DNA of 38,678 bases from CAJQHK01 sp038142525. Its GTDB lineage: Bacteria; Pseudomonadota; Alphaproteobacteria; Rickettsiales; UBA1997. Of this stretch, positions 8,406 through 17,636 are shown piece by piece. A model generated the notes under the pieces. That model saw nothing but the letters and a program-made list of their open reading frames with translations, was not told the DNA's origin and made no database searches. Numbering within the stretch: position 1 is the first letter of the stretch; the number at the start of each line of letters is the position of its first letter. The stretch is taken from positions 1 through 38,678 of the forward strand of contig JAYQKE010000004.1 of NCBI GenBank assembly GCA_038142525.1. The letters are read 5' to 3'. The position numbers and the translations under genes are program-made.

Positions 8406-10139
8406 CTAAGAATCCTTATCATCATCTGGATTAATAGTATCCCTTCCTGGATTAGTACTTTTTTTTTCTAAATGCGGAGTAAGATGAGAGTCCTTATCAT
8501 CATCCAGATTAATAGCCCTTCCTGGATTAGCGTCCTTTCCTATATATGGAGCAAGATGAGAGCCATAATCTAAATCTTTATTACTCCAGATTTCATTTCT
8601 CCAATCCCTACTTGCTTCTTCTTTTAATAAGAAATTACGAGCTTGTTCTTCAATTTTATCTTTTGTGACACTTCCTATTTCTTTTTTAACTTTATCTGGA
8701 TTAGTGTCATAATAATCAACTATCTCTTGAACTCTTTCCTCTAATTTTTCTACACCTCCCCTCTTATTAATATCGGCAACCTTCTTATCAATTAAATCTT
8801 TTTCCTTAGCTGTCCATTCATTTCTTAAGCCAGTATTAACAAGAAGTTCTTTTGCACCTTTTTTTGTTGTCTGCCACATCTCTTCAATGGTTGTTAGGAA
8901 TGTATTTCCAGTTTTAGAAGTTACAACATTCATGGTTGTTAGGAATGTATTTCCAGTTTTATAATCTTTTAATTTATCTAACCATGTTGCATTTTCTGTT
9001 TTCCTTTTCTTTCTCTTAGATTCTTTGCGTTCCTTCATATATTCTTTAAATTCATAATTAGGATCTTGTCTTTGATCTTTTTCTAAGGTAATTTTCATTT
9101 TCCCATCTTCACCTTCTGTAGTTTTTAATATGTTTTCAGCTAAAATTCTTGCCTTATCTTTTTTGGCATCCTTGAGGCCACGATTGGGTAAATTTTTTAA
9201 AGCTGAAAATCTATTGCCAGATAATTTATCAATTTTCTTGGGCGTATTAAGGGCGGCACTACCTAACGCAACCATATATGGAACTCTTGCATTTTCATCT
9301 AATAAGTTAGCAATAGCTTCTTTTTTATCCTTATATTTATCTTTAGTGGGATCGATAATTTTATCACTGACATAGCTCCAAGCATTTTTGTGAAAATAAG
9401 CGCCATCTCTTTTGGATACTTCGCCTCTTTCTTTTTTTTGATTTTCCTCACCCTCCTTCTTTCCCTTTTCTTTTTCAAACTTTTTTTCTTCACGATTTTT
9501 TATCTTATCGATATTTCTTACAAAACGTTCTGATACAGAGTCAGTAAACCTACTTTTCTTTTCAAGCCCTTTTTTCATTTTATCAATAGTGTCTAGATTG
9601 ATAGCTTTTTGCATTTGATCAATATTTTTACTCTTATCTGCAGGACTCTTCTTATTAAATTGTTCATAAGAATTTGTAACATCTTTATTGGTAATCTCTG
9701 CTGATTTTATATATCTTTTATTATCATGTTTATTGTCGCTTATTTTATTACCATGACTACTCATTTTGGCCATTAATAATGAAGATAGGCTATCATGACT
9801 CCAATTGGCACTTTTATAATTTGGATCTAATAAATGATCTAATTCTCTTTTTAATTCACTATTAGATTTTGGCTTACCCTTACTTAGGTGATAGTTCTTT
9901 AATTCTTCTATCATTGCACTCTTTCCTATATTTTCTAATTTTTCTATTCTTTCTATCATATTCTTATCCTTAGAATATAACCCACCTTCTTGACTTAGTT
10001 CTTTATTTTTAAAATTTTGTATAGCTTTTTTTTCAACTTTCTTAAGTCTTCCCCTAAGAGCATTGGCTTCTCTTTCTGCCGCTAATGCTTCTCTATTTTT
10101 TTCATCCACCCCCTTGCCAGCATTAAATAAGACACCCAT
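8406..10139 (-). CDS. VirB6-like protein, segment 6: charged cytoplasmic tail
   Basis: 577 codons of highly charged, Lys/Glu/Asp-rich, mainly helical sequence with coiled-coil character and no membrane span, following the channel core. It contains two internal repeats: a 15-residue tandem unit around KTGNTFLTT and a C-terminal pair ending in DDDKDS. Such tails in VirB6 paralogues are thought to face the cytoplasm and vary between strains; that is family knowledge, not seen here. The stop at 8406 lies 98 bases before metG. Confidence 0.7.
   Translation of the reverse strand: MGVLFNAGKGVDEKNREALAAEREANALRGRLKKVEKKAIQNFKNKELSQEGGLYSKDKNMIERIEKLENIGKSAMIEELKNYHLSKGKPKSNSELKRELDHLLDPNYKSANWSHDSLSSLLMAKMSSHGNKISDNKHDNKRYIKSAEITNKDVTNSYEQFNKKSPADKSKNIDQMQKAINLDTIDKMKKGLEKKSRFTDSVSERFVRNIDKIKNREEKKFEKEKGKKEGEENQKKERGEVSKRDGAYFHKNAWSYVSDKIIDPTKDKYKDKKEAIANLLDENARVPYMVALGSAALNTPKKIDKLSGNRFSALKNLPNRGLKDAKKDKARILAENILKTTEGEDGKMKITLEKDQRQDPNYEFKEYMKERKESKRKKRKTENATWLDKLKDYKTGNTFLTTMNVVTSKTGNTFLTTIEEMWQTTKKGAKELLVNTGLRNEWTAKEKDLIDKKVADINKRGGVEKLEERVQEIVDYYDTNPDKVKKEIGSVTKDKIEEQARNFLLKEEASRDWRNEIWSNKDLDYGSHLAPYIGKDANPGRAINLDDDKDSHLTPHLEKKSTNPGRDTINPDDDKDS
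8409..8563 (-). repeat. Two-unit repeat at the VirB6-like C terminus
   Basis: The last residues consist of two related units of about 24 residues, each with NPGR, then I..DDDKDS (units near 8490-8563 and 8409-8485). The DNA of the units is also similar (TCCTTATCATCATC in both), so the duplication is fairly recent. Confidence 0.7.
8887..8961 (-). repeat. 45-bp tandem duplication in the VirB6-like tail
   Basis: Thirty identical bases occur at 8887-8916 and 8932-8961, a period of 45 bases, encoding KTGNTFLTT twice. The period is a multiple of three, so the frame is kept. Confidence 0.85.
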
Positions 10140-10165
10140 AGCCCTATCTCGAATACCGTATTTTC

Positions 10166-10627
10166 CTAATATTGCACCACCACCAATTTTTTTTTTGCGG
10201 CAAAATCAATAGTTTTCATTGCGGCCTTAAATGATTTATTCATTTGAGAAGTTATAGCATTTTGTATACTATCTACTGTAAAGCCATCGACAAGCCTTTC
10301 AGCAAAACCAGTAGCATTACCTACAAATTCAGCCATTATCATAACCATAAATAATAGCATTAAAATTGATAATAATCCTGGTGCTGAAGCAGAAACCGGA
10401 TTAGACATATCGCCAGCTATAGTCCACCATTTTAGCAAAGACATTTTAACTAAAATATTAATTTGCCAGACAGTACCCCAACACACCTTGTAAGCCAAAA
10501 CTGATTTAATTAAAGAATATAAAATTACATTAAATAAGGTAAATGAAAATAAAATTATGATTTCTTTGCATTGAAAAACTTGCAACTTGTTTGATCCATT
10601 TATTAAAAGTGTCTTTAGTTTGCTCAA
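10166..10627 (-). CDS. VirB6-like protein, segment 5: last membrane spans
   Basis: Read in frame after segment 4 it gives the spans ILFSFTLFNVILYSLIKSV and SILMLLFMVMIMAEFVG, then a helix leading to AMKTIDFAAKKK. The annotated-looking stop follows an A10 run at 10187-10196; with one indel the frame continues as IGGGAILGKYGIRDRAM into segment 6. The ATG at 10627 is not a true start. Confidence 0.65.
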   Translation of the reverse strand: MSKLKTLLINGSNKLQVFQCKEIIILFSFTLFNVILYSLIKSVLAYKVCWGTVWQINILVKMSLLKWWTIAGDMSNPVSASAPGLLSILMLLFMVMIMAEFVGNATGFAERLVDGFTVDSIQNAITSQMNKSFKAAMKTIDFAAKKKLVVVQY

Positions 10628-11462
10628 ATAACAAAAATAACAACAATATTGGCGCTAATACAAAAGTGAAATTAATAAATAATTTTGCACTCAAATATAA
10701 TAACATAACTTTAATAGCAGTTTGAAAATACATCAGACCTGCAAAAAATATGATAAGCAAATAAAGCCAACCAAAAATACTACTAAAAAATAATGCCGTT
10801 ACCTTATAGAAAATAACTGGTGATAATAATGCTATCATTCTATCAAAAGAGGCAAATAATAATGTTGGATCAAAAATTACACTATCCCTAGCATTTTCTA
10901 CAACTTCTTCAGATTCAAAAGCGCTAACCATCAATAAAGATAAATAATCAGCACCAGATTCAAAAAATGATACAAATATATTTTGGAACCAATGCCAACC
11001 ACCTGGAGATAAAAATAATAATATAATAGATAATTTGACCATTTTAGTCATAATTTCTGACTTTGAAAACTCACTCATTCCCATCAAATAAGATCCGCCA
11101 TAAAACATCAGAGCTATAACCATTAAAGTTTTAAATAATATGGCATATAAATCATTATTTATGACATTATTATAAAATGTGCTTGACATACTGCCCTTCC
11201 TAATAACATATCCCTCATCAGGATGTCTAATTCTTTCGCCATATTGATAGACATGACCCTCGCTAATTGCTATATTGTAAGGAAGATTCTTAATACAATT
11301 ATCACATACAGATTTAACTAAAATATTATCATATTTTAAAATTGGATTATGATTATTATCAAATATAACAAATTCTTTAGCCCTATCATTAAAGTCATAT
11401 TTTGTAGCACTGGAAAGATCGATAAATAAAATTATTATTATTAAGCTCGTGACAAGTGCCAA
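10530..11462 (-). CDS. VirB6-like protein, segment 4: TrbL/VirB6 membrane core
   Basis: About 310 codons with several membrane spans, for example ALMFYGGSYLMGM, LSIILLFLSPGGWHWF and LYLLIIFFAGLMYF. The diagnostic family motif is LAPILLLFLLFEQTKDTFNKW followed by IKQVASFSMQ, the counterpart of the Rickettsiales VirB6 sequence in which a Pro-Ile-Phe helix precedes FxxTK and W-hK-hhSF-LQ. One extra A near 10555 shifts the frame; removing it gives EIIILFSFTLFNVILYS, the next membrane span in segment 5. Confidence 0.8.
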   Translation of the reverse strand: MALVTSLIIIILFIDLSSATKYDFNDRAKEFVIFDNNHNPILKYDNILVKSVCDNCIKNLPYNIAISEGHVYQYGERIRHPDEGYVIRKGSMSSTFYNNVINNDLYAILFKTLMVIALMFYGGSYLMGMSEFSKSEIMTKMVKLSIILLFLSPGGWHWFQNIFVSFFESGADYLSLLMVSAFESEEVVENARDSVIFDPTLLFASFDRMIALLSPVIFYKVTALFFSSIFGWLYLLIIFFAGLMYFQTAIKVMLLYLSAKLFINFTFVLAPILLLFLLFEQTKDTFNKWIKQVASFSMQRNHNFIFIYLI

Positions 11463-13953
11463 TTAACTTACCCTCTATATCTAATATTCTTTTTCCTTCA
11501 ATACATGTTTGAGGAGAGCCGTAAATTATATCAGTAATTGGAGACATCATATCATGAATAAGACTAGTAAATCTACCATTATTCTTGACCTTAACTTCAA
11601 GATTATAAGATCCTGTATTATCAAATAATTTACCAGCACAATAATATTTTCTATCATTACATCTTGATATATCATATTCTTGACAAAAATTAGAAGAATC
11701 ATTGTCATTTGAACTTATTTTTTTACCAGTTCTTAAGGTGGGAATAGAGCAATTTTTCGAACAAAGATATTCTTCTATTTTACGCTCTTGTAATCGAAAT
11801 GATATTGCAGAATTACATACATTTTTATCTAAAGATGTGTTACTTTGTATTTGGCAATTAATAGGACAGATATTAATATTAGCATCAGTAGATGATGATT
11901 CATAATGAGGATTCAATATTAAACTACCATTATTGTTACAATTTGTTTTTTCACCCATATAATATGGATTCTCAGTCTTAACCCCATTACATTTATTAGT
12001 GTTGCCAGAAGGATCTAGATAATTATAATCTATATTTTTAGTACATTCTCCACTAGATGTCCTACTGGGAGAATCTTTATAAATTATACAGTTATTTTCT
12101 TGATCATCAATGATAGAAAAATATAGCTGGTAACCAGATTCTGTCTCTTGGATTTTATTTTTGTCATTACTGAAATATTTTCTGGCTTGATGAGTGTTAT
12201 CTGGCATTTTATTATTAAGACAGTGAGTTGCACTTTTCTTATTCATCTCTTCTAATATACCAAATTTATTAAGATAATAGCCAAAATCACTATAAAGATC
12301 CGAATCTAAGCCATTTATTATACGTGGCGATACGCATTTATTTTTATATTTTGCATCTAGCTGATCATATTCTAAGGCTGAAATACCAATTATAGAGCTA
12401 TTATCAACAGAATTAATAACTGGATCATTAATTAAAAGGGCGCTACAAGCAGAAGGAGTCTTGCATAAATAAGATTCCATCATTTGACCATTGCTATATA
12501 TATTTTCAATATTGTCAAATTTTATTAGATACCCATTGCCATTATCATTAGATGAAGTGCTATCAAATATTTTATCATCACTATCCACAAATAAACTGCT
12601 ATTATGCAAATCAAGATTCTCATTATTAACAACCAAGAATTTTACCTTCCCTTTTTTTGATAAATTTAATGATCCACTATATTTCTCGCTAGTTTGAGCA
12701 TCAGGATTTAATAAAAAGCTACCATTTTTAACAAAATTTCCATAAGAGCCATTAAAAAACAACTCCCTTGCACCCTTATTACCCAGAATATTTGGCGATA
12801 TATCGCTTACTTTTCCAGTGTAATTTTCTAAATCATAACAAATATCAACCTTATCGGGTGGATATTCTATTAATCTGCCAGAATTATTTACAGGATTAAA
12901 AGTTAAATTAACACATGATTGGCATCTTGTTTTACAATTGTCACTGGAGCTTTGAGAGGAATATTTTGTTTGGCATTTGCTTTTGATCAATTCTATACAA
13001 GAATTACCAATATTATGAGAAATATTTTCTGGATCTGTTTCATCATAAGTAACATCTGATTTACAAATATTAATTATCTCAGTAATAGCAATTTTTCTAG
13101 CATCTTCACTATTACCAAGACTAATATCGCAATAATGTTGACTAGAAGAATTTACGCAATCATCATTAGGTTTTGAGACGCAATAAGCTCTGGAATTACC
13201 AGCGCAAAAAGGATTATTGATAGCAAAACTATCCCCTCTTTTTTTACATAAAAAAGCTGGCCTCTTATGTAAAAGAGTAAGTGATGGAATATTGGAACAA
13301 TTATTACCCTCTTTTGATTTTAGATAAATTCTTTGGCCCTTTCTTAGATAAACTCTGGAATCAGTGGCGCTAATTTCTTCTTCTTTCATATCCTGATAGA
13401 TATCGGTATTATTTAATATGAATTTATTGTCATAACATGCGGGTTCTGCTATTGAATATAAACCTGATATTGATATTGAATTAGAAATATAGTGATCAAG
13501 ATTAGAGTCGTCATTAAGATGTCTAAATGTAAAAATATCCTTAGTCTTATGATCATTTAATATTGATTCCATACTCACTTCCACTCTTTTTGACGAAGTA
13601 GGACTTGTTAATATATCTATTTTTAATATATCGCCACTCCTTAACATAATGTTATTTATTGACACTTTAGGATTACTATTATGATCTTTACAATCTTGAT
13701 TAAGACATATCTCCTTATCATTAATATGCATTTTTAATTTACCGGCAGAAATTAAATTACCCGTATTACTATCCACTTCATCTAAACCAAAATTTTGACC
13801 ATGATTAAAATTAAAATTAAAAGCGGTAAAATTATCAGAAGAATATTCAACACTAGTGTAGTTGGTTGATGGATTAATTAATAAGTTGTTTGTTATTCTA
13901 GTAAAACTAACTTCGGCACTAGAATTGTTAGAATCATCAATATATATTGCCAA
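11395..13953 (-). CDS. VirB6-like protein, segment 3: Cys-rich extracytoplasmic domain
   Basis: The largest segment, 852 codons, with roughly 35 cysteines, many in pairs or clusters such as CKTRCQSC and CSKNCS. It is Ser/Asn/Asp-rich and lacks clear membrane spans, as expected for a disulfide-bonded periplasmic or surface domain. The ATG at 13953 is probably internal, because the frame is open upstream to segment 2. It ends in a different frame from segment 4, with the switch near 11425. The exact function of such extensions in VirB6 paralogues is unknown to me. Confidence 0.7.
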   Translation of the reverse strand: MAIYIDDSNNSSAEVSFTRITNNLLINPSTNYTSVEYSSDNFTAFNFNFNHGQNFGLDEVDSNTGNLISAGKLKMHINDKEICLNQDCKDHNSNPKVSINNIMLRSGDILKIDILTSPTSSKRVEVSMESILNDHKTKDIFTFRHLNDDSNLDHYISNSISISGLYSIAEPACYDNKFILNNTDIYQDMKEEEISATDSRVYLRKGQRIYLKSKEGNNCSNIPSLTLLHKRPAFLCKKRGDSFAINNPFCAGNSRAYCVSKPNDDCVNSSSQHYCDISLGNSEDARKIAITEIINICKSDVTYDETDPENISHNIGNSCIELIKSKCQTKYSSQSSSDNCKTRCQSCVNLTFNPVNNSGRLIEYPPDKVDICYDLENYTGKVSDISPNILGNKGARELFFNGSYGNFVKNGSFLLNPDAQTSEKYSGSLNLSKKGKVKFLVVNNENLDLHNSSLFVDSDDKIFDSTSSNDNGNGYLIKFDNIENIYSNGQMMESYLCKTPSACSALLINDPVINSVDNSSIIGISALEYDQLDAKYKNKCVSPRIINGLDSDLYSDFGYYLNKFGILEEMNKKSATHCLNNKMPDNTHQARKYFSNDKNKIQETESGYQLYFSIIDDQENNCIIYKDSPSRTSSGECTKNIDYNYLDPSGNTNKCNGVKTENPYYMGEKTNCNNNGSLILNPHYESSSTDANINICPINCQIQSNTSLDKNVCNSAISFRLQERKIEEYLCSKNCSIPTLRTGKKISSNDNDSSNFCQEYDISRCNDRKYYCAGKLFDNTGSYNLEVKVKNNGRFTSLIHDMMSPITDIIYGSPQTCIEGKRILDIEGKLIGTCHELNNNNFIYRSFQCYKI

Positions 13954-13979
13954 TCTTGATAAAGCATTATAGGAATTTT

Positions 13980-14579
13980 TTATTGATTCATCATCTGCAG
14001 AGGTTGATATAGAATAAATATCACCATCTTTTTTCCAACCCCTTCAATTGTTAAATTTACTGATGAATGGACAAAATTCTTCCAATTGCTAAAATCTTGA
14101 TCATTATTATTATTAGATTGTAATTTTAGACTGGTTGATTTATTACTGGACAATAAATATGAAGCAACAAACATATCTGGATATGATGAATTGCTACCCA
14201 AATTAATATCACCAATTGCTTTTATGTAAATATTAGATTCAGGTCCAATATATAAAGAACTGCTAATATTCTTATTATATTCATTAGTTTGGTACCAGTT
14301 GGATCTAGCAAGCTTATCATTACTAGAGCTAGAATTTATGTCTTTTAACTCTTTTGATATTTTATCCAAATTACATTTATCTATAGCCTTTTTAACGCAT
14401 TGCAAAAACACATCAAGAGGAGGATATTTTATATAGAGTTTTTTATTATTAACTGATTCCAATATTGATTTTGTGTCATTAGGATCATTTCTATATAATC
14501 CATCATCATTGGCACGAGGATTGCCATCATCTTCTTCTTTGCTCCATAATGCACCCCAAAACTGATCGTCTACCACCAT
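13980..14579 (-). CDS. VirB6-like protein, segment 2
   Basis: About 199 codons continuing the exported region: DQFWGALWSKEEDDG, YIKYPPLDVFLQCVKKA and a stretch of beta-rich, Ser/Asn-rich sequence. It is left at the A6 run 14029-14034: adding one A lets the frame go on as DGDIYSISTSADDESI into segment 3 with no stop. Not an independent gene. Confidence 0.65.
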   Translation of the reverse strand: MVVDDQFWGALWSKEEDDGNPRANDDGLYRNDPNDTKSILESVNNKKLYIKYPPLDVFLQCVKKAIDKCNLDKISKELKDINSSSSNDKLARSNWYQTNEYNKNISSSLYIGPESNIYIKAIGDINLGSNSSYPDMFVASYLLSSNKSTSLKLQSNNNNDQDFSNWKNFVHSSVNLTIEGVGKKMVIFILYQPLQMMNQ

Positions 14580-15297
14580 CTAAGGATGCAGATTTTGACA
14601 CCCATTTATATTGATCTATTATATTGGGAATAAATGAACAAAATTGATTATTTTTATTGCAAATTCTATCAATTTCTGTTGATGATTCTCCATATAAAAA
14701 AGATATCATATCTTTTTTATTAAGCTTAAGAGAGTCAGGGTTATTAGGAGAATTAATTATATCTGCTTTATCATTAATGATAATCATATCTTTTTGATTG
14801 ATCTCTATGGAATATTCTTGGCCCGTGATATAATCTTCAAATGCACCATCGCCATCATGATCAGCATTTTTTAAATCACCTGAAAATATGGTAAAGAAAT
14901 TGCTATATTGAATTTCAGATATATTGTTGGAATTTAATAAATTTCTATATTCAGCGCTGATAATTTCTAGAAATTTATCAAAATCTACAGAATCCTTCAT
15001 CTCTTTAAATGAAGCTGTTGGCTCATAGTAATTTATGTTACTTTGGCCAGAATCAGGCCCAGTAGGTCTTGATAGGGAATAAGTACATTGATTACCAATA
15101 TCAGGCTTAACAGTTAGATATTCCGTTTTATATTCTCCGAAGTCATTAGCGTCAATACAAGATCTATCGCTACATGAAAATAGGAATAATAAAGATAATA
15201 TGGCAATTATATTGGAAAATTTTTTATCAAAAAATGCTAAAATATTTGATGAAAAGAAAAATGTTTTATTGATATAGGAAGCTACAACATTCATCAA
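14527..15297 (-). CDS. VirB6-like protein, segment 1: lipoprotein N terminus
   Basis: The first 256 residues. After a short N terminus comes a hydrophobic stretch (about residues 29-41) ending in FLFSC, a lipobox with Cys42, so the N terminus is probably lipidated. Downstream is an Asp/Asn-rich exported region with DHDGDGAFEDY, a possible calcium-binding loop. The frame ends near 14527 after overlapping segment 2; the true protein probably switches frame near 14575, before DDQFWGALWSKE. Confidence 0.7.
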   Translation of the reverse strand: MMNVVASYINKTFFFSSNILAFFDKKFSNIIAILSLLFLFSCSDRSCIDANDFGEYKTEYLTVKPDIGNQCTYSLSRPTGPDSGQSNINYYEPTASFKEMKDSVDFDKFLEIISAEYRNLLNSNNISEIQYSNFFTIFSGDLKNADHDGDGAFEDYITGQEYSIEINQKDMIIINDKADIINSPNNPDSLKLNKKDMISFLYGESSTEIDRICNKNNQFCSFIPNIIDQYKWVSKSASLDGGRRSVLGCIMEQRRR

Positions 15298-15345
15298 ATA
15301 TTAATATCAGTTATGCGAAAGTCTTTTAAACAAACAAAACATATC

Positions 15346-16734
15346 TTAGATATTACCAATTCTATTTTCAATCTCTTTTATATTGGTAAGAAAAACCTGA
15401 TCTTGGAACATTAATTCTTCTATTTTTTTGCAAGCATAAATAACGGTTGCATGATTTTTATTAAATTCTTTACCAATTTCAGCTAAACTCATATCGGTCA
15501 TATTTTTTATCAAAAACATAGCGATTTGCCTTGCTCTGGCTATCTTAATATTACGAGAGTTAGATTTTAAATCTAAAATTCTAATATCAAAAAATTTAGC
15601 AACTTCCTTTTGAATTGAATTTAAGCTAATATTGGCCTGACTATTTTTAAAAAAGTCTAATAGAATATTTTTAGCATTTTGCAAGTTAATCTCTTCATTA
15701 ACTATGATATGATTAGCAACTAATTTTTTTAGCGCACCTTCTAAATCCCTGATATTAGAACTAATCTTAGTTGCTATTAATTCCAAAACATCATCCCTAA
15801 CTTCAACCCCTAAACCAACAAGTTTTTTTCTTAAAATTTCTAACCTATTTGAATAATTTGGTAATTTTAAATCAATTACCATGCCACCAGAAATTCTAGA
15901 TCTAAATTTATCGCTAATATCATTAATATCACTAGGACATTTATCACAAATTAAAATAACCTTCTTTTTATTTTCAATTAAATTATTAATTACATGAAGC
16001 ATCTCTTCTTGTGTCCCCTGTTTTTTAGCAATAAATTGTACATCATCAATAATTAAAACATCAATATTCTTAAATTGTTCTTTAAAATCCATGACAGTTT
16101 TATCTCTAATAGATTTTACAAAATGATGCACAAATCTTTCTGCAGATAAATAAATTACATTCTGATTTTTACATTCTTCTTTTATTTTCCAAGCAACAGA
16201 CTGGCCAATATGAGTTTTACCCAAACCAACAGAGCCATAAAGAAATAAAGGATTAATATCAGATAGGCTAAATGATTTATTTTGGTCTGAAGCTATCATT
16301 TTATTTGCTCCAACGGCTAATTTATTAAAATCACCGACAACTAAATTATCAAAGGTAAATTTCTCATTAAGATCAGTACCAAAGGCAAAAACATTGTCAT
16401 ATTTAGTTAAATTAGTAACTTTAGGATTTGAATTATTTTCTTTGGGTAAGATTTTTTTATCATCTTCAACATAAATCAAAGAAAATATTTTGATATTAGA
16501 ATCAATAGAAGTAACCGCATCCTTAATGATATCAAAATATTCACGCATAATCCAATCACGCAAAAATTTTGAAGATACAGAAAAAACAACTTCTTCCCCT
16601 GATAATGAGAATATTTTAACTTTAGAAATCCACCTTTCATAAATCTCATAATCAAAATAATTCTGAAATTGTAATTTGACCTTCTTCCAAAAAAGTTCTT
16701 TTTTATCTAAATTTATTTTATTACCTTCTATCAT
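15346..16734 (-). CDS. dnaA: Chromosomal replication initiator DnaA
   Basis: Intact, 462 residues. Domain I spans about 1-85 (the helix around EIYERWISKVK). A short linker leads to the AAA+ domain with Walker A GSVGLGKT (167-174), Walker B VLIIDDVQF and the sensor region around KFRSRISGGM. The DNA-binding domain IV carries the DnaA signature MSLAEIGKEFNKNHATVIYA near the C terminus. DnaA binds origin boxes and opens DNA to start replication. It follows the rhodanese gene directly (start at the base after its stop) and precedes the VirB6-like gene by 48 bases. I saw no cluster of DnaA boxes nearby, so this is not evidence for the origin being here. Confidence 0.97.
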   Translation of the reverse strand: MIEGNKINLDKKELFWKKVKLQFQNYFDYEIYERWISKVKIFSLSGEEVVFSVSSKFLRDWIMREYFDIIKDAVTSIDSNIKIFSLIYVEDDKKILPKENNSNPKVTNLTKYDNVFAFGTDLNEKFTFDNLVVGDFNKLAVGANKMIASDQNKSFSLSDINPLFLYGSVGLGKTHIGQSVAWKIKEECKNQNVIYLSAERFVHHFVKSIRDKTVMDFKEQFKNIDVLIIDDVQFIAKKQGTQEEMLHVINNLIENKKKVILICDKCPSDINDISDKFRSRISGGMVIDLKLPNYSNRLEILRKKLVGLGVEVRDDVLELIATKISSNIRDLEGALKKLVANHIIVNEEINLQNAKNILLDFFKNSQANISLNSIQKEVAKFFDIRILDLKSNSRNIKIARARQIAMFLIKNMTDMSLAEIGKEFNKNHATVIYACKKIEELMFQDQVFLTNIKEIENRIGNI

Positions 16735-17160
16735 CTATTTCTGTCTCCAAGGATTATTACTAAACTTCCAACCATTAATATTAGATCTCTTACTATTGGC
16801 ATCTAAATCACCTTCAAAACCTTTTTCAATATTAAAGCAATTATAGCCCAGATCAGACATAAAAAGAGCAGCTTCCATAGATCTAGCACCACTTCTACAT
16901 AAAAAGAATAAATCTATTTCAGATTCTTTCTGATCAGTAATTTCTTTAATCTTATCAATCAAATCTGGTTCAAAATTTTCATTTATAGACATATCTGGCA
17001 AAATTCTCCAAGGAATAAAAATTGGATTTTTATCGATAGAAGATAAATCAGGAAATCCAACAAAATTAAGTTCTTCATTAGTTCTAACATCAACCAAAAT
17101 AGAAGTTTTTTTGGTCAAATTTTTAAAGGCATATTCAGCCGTAACATTCTTAACAGACAT
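16735..17160 (-). CDS. Rhodanese-like domain protein
   Basis: A single rhodanese domain of 141 residues. The N-terminal part has ILVDVRTNEEL, the usual D-V-R motif, and the active loop reads FFLCRSGARSMEA, with the Cys that would carry the persulfide and an Arg two positions later. The C terminus GWKFSNNPWRQ resembles small alphaproteobacterial rhodaneses, which often end NGWK..GLPW.Q. It probably transfers sulfane sulfur in the cytoplasm; the acceptor is unknown. It lies directly upstream of dnaA with no gap, so the two are probably co-transcribed. The upstream 476 bases hold the likely promoter. Confidence 0.9.
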   Translation of the reverse strand: MSVKNVTAEYAFKNLTKKTSILVDVRTNEELNFVGFPDLSSIDKNPIFIPWRILPDMSINENFEPDLIDKIKEITDQKESEIDLFFLCRSGARSMEAALFMSDLGYNCFNIEKGFEGDLDANSKRSNINGWKFSNNPWRQK

Positions 17161-17636
17161 CTAAATAAATTTGAAAATTAAAAGAATAAAAACCCATAAA
17201 AAACACCGGAATCATAGGGTTCAACTACCATCATTCATATGCATCGATTATCTAAATTTAAGACAAAATAGTAAAGATAATTATTTCATTTTTTTGCAAA
17301 TAAACAGCTTGACAAAAAAGTAAGCTAGGAAATTCAAAGATAAAAAATCTGAATGATTTTATTTGGATAATATTAAATAATAAATATCAAATTAACCCCT
17401 ATTGAGATCATCAAAGATCATCTTGACTAATAAAAAGGTTTGTATTTTCAAGAAGACAATCGGAATGTCCGTAATATCAGTTATTTGCTACTTTTATGGA
17501 CAAAAGACTATGCCCAATATTGAAAGAATTCTTAAAAAGAATTAAGAAAATATGGCAAAAATTCTAGAAAGAAAAAAATAGACTATTTGGATGACATGAT
17601 TAAAAAAACCTTTATGTGTCAATATTTATCAGTTTT
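17161..17636. other. 476-base intergenic region upstream of the rhodanese-dnaA operon
   Basis: No convincing gene. TTGACA occurs at 17309-17314 on the plus strand without a good -10 partner. On the minus strand TTGCAA near 17295 with TATTTT about 17 bases on is a weak promoter candidate for the rhodanese gene. No DnaA-box cluster and no recognisable structured RNA were found. Confidence 0.5.

Larger units (their letters stand above)
8406..15297 (-). pseudogene. virB6: Giant VirB6/TrbL-like type IV secretion protein, split by frameshifts
   Basis: Six overlapping or adjacent frames read as one gene of about 2,297 codons on the minus strand. The order is a lipoprotein signal (from 15297), a long Cys-rich extracytoplasmic region, a VirB6/TrbL membrane core (about 11400-10170) and a long charged tail. 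Junctions: about 14575, the A6 run at 14029-14034, about 11425, about 10555 and the A10 run at 10187-10196; each can be bridged by one small indel and the bridged frames stay open. Rickettsiales carry several VirB6 paralogues with such long extensions. VirB6 is an inner-membrane channel component. The gene starts 48 bases after dnaA. It may be intact in the organism if the homopolymer indels are errors or are bypassed by slippage. Confidence 0.85.

Noticed and set aside
17309..17345. Plus-strand promoter with TTGACA
   Set aside because: No convincing -10 element at the right spacing and no gene or stable RNA structure downstream.
17161..17636. Replication origin near dnaA
   Set aside because: No cluster of DnaA boxes or obvious AT-rich repeat modules was seen, and dnaA position alone is weak evidence in this group.
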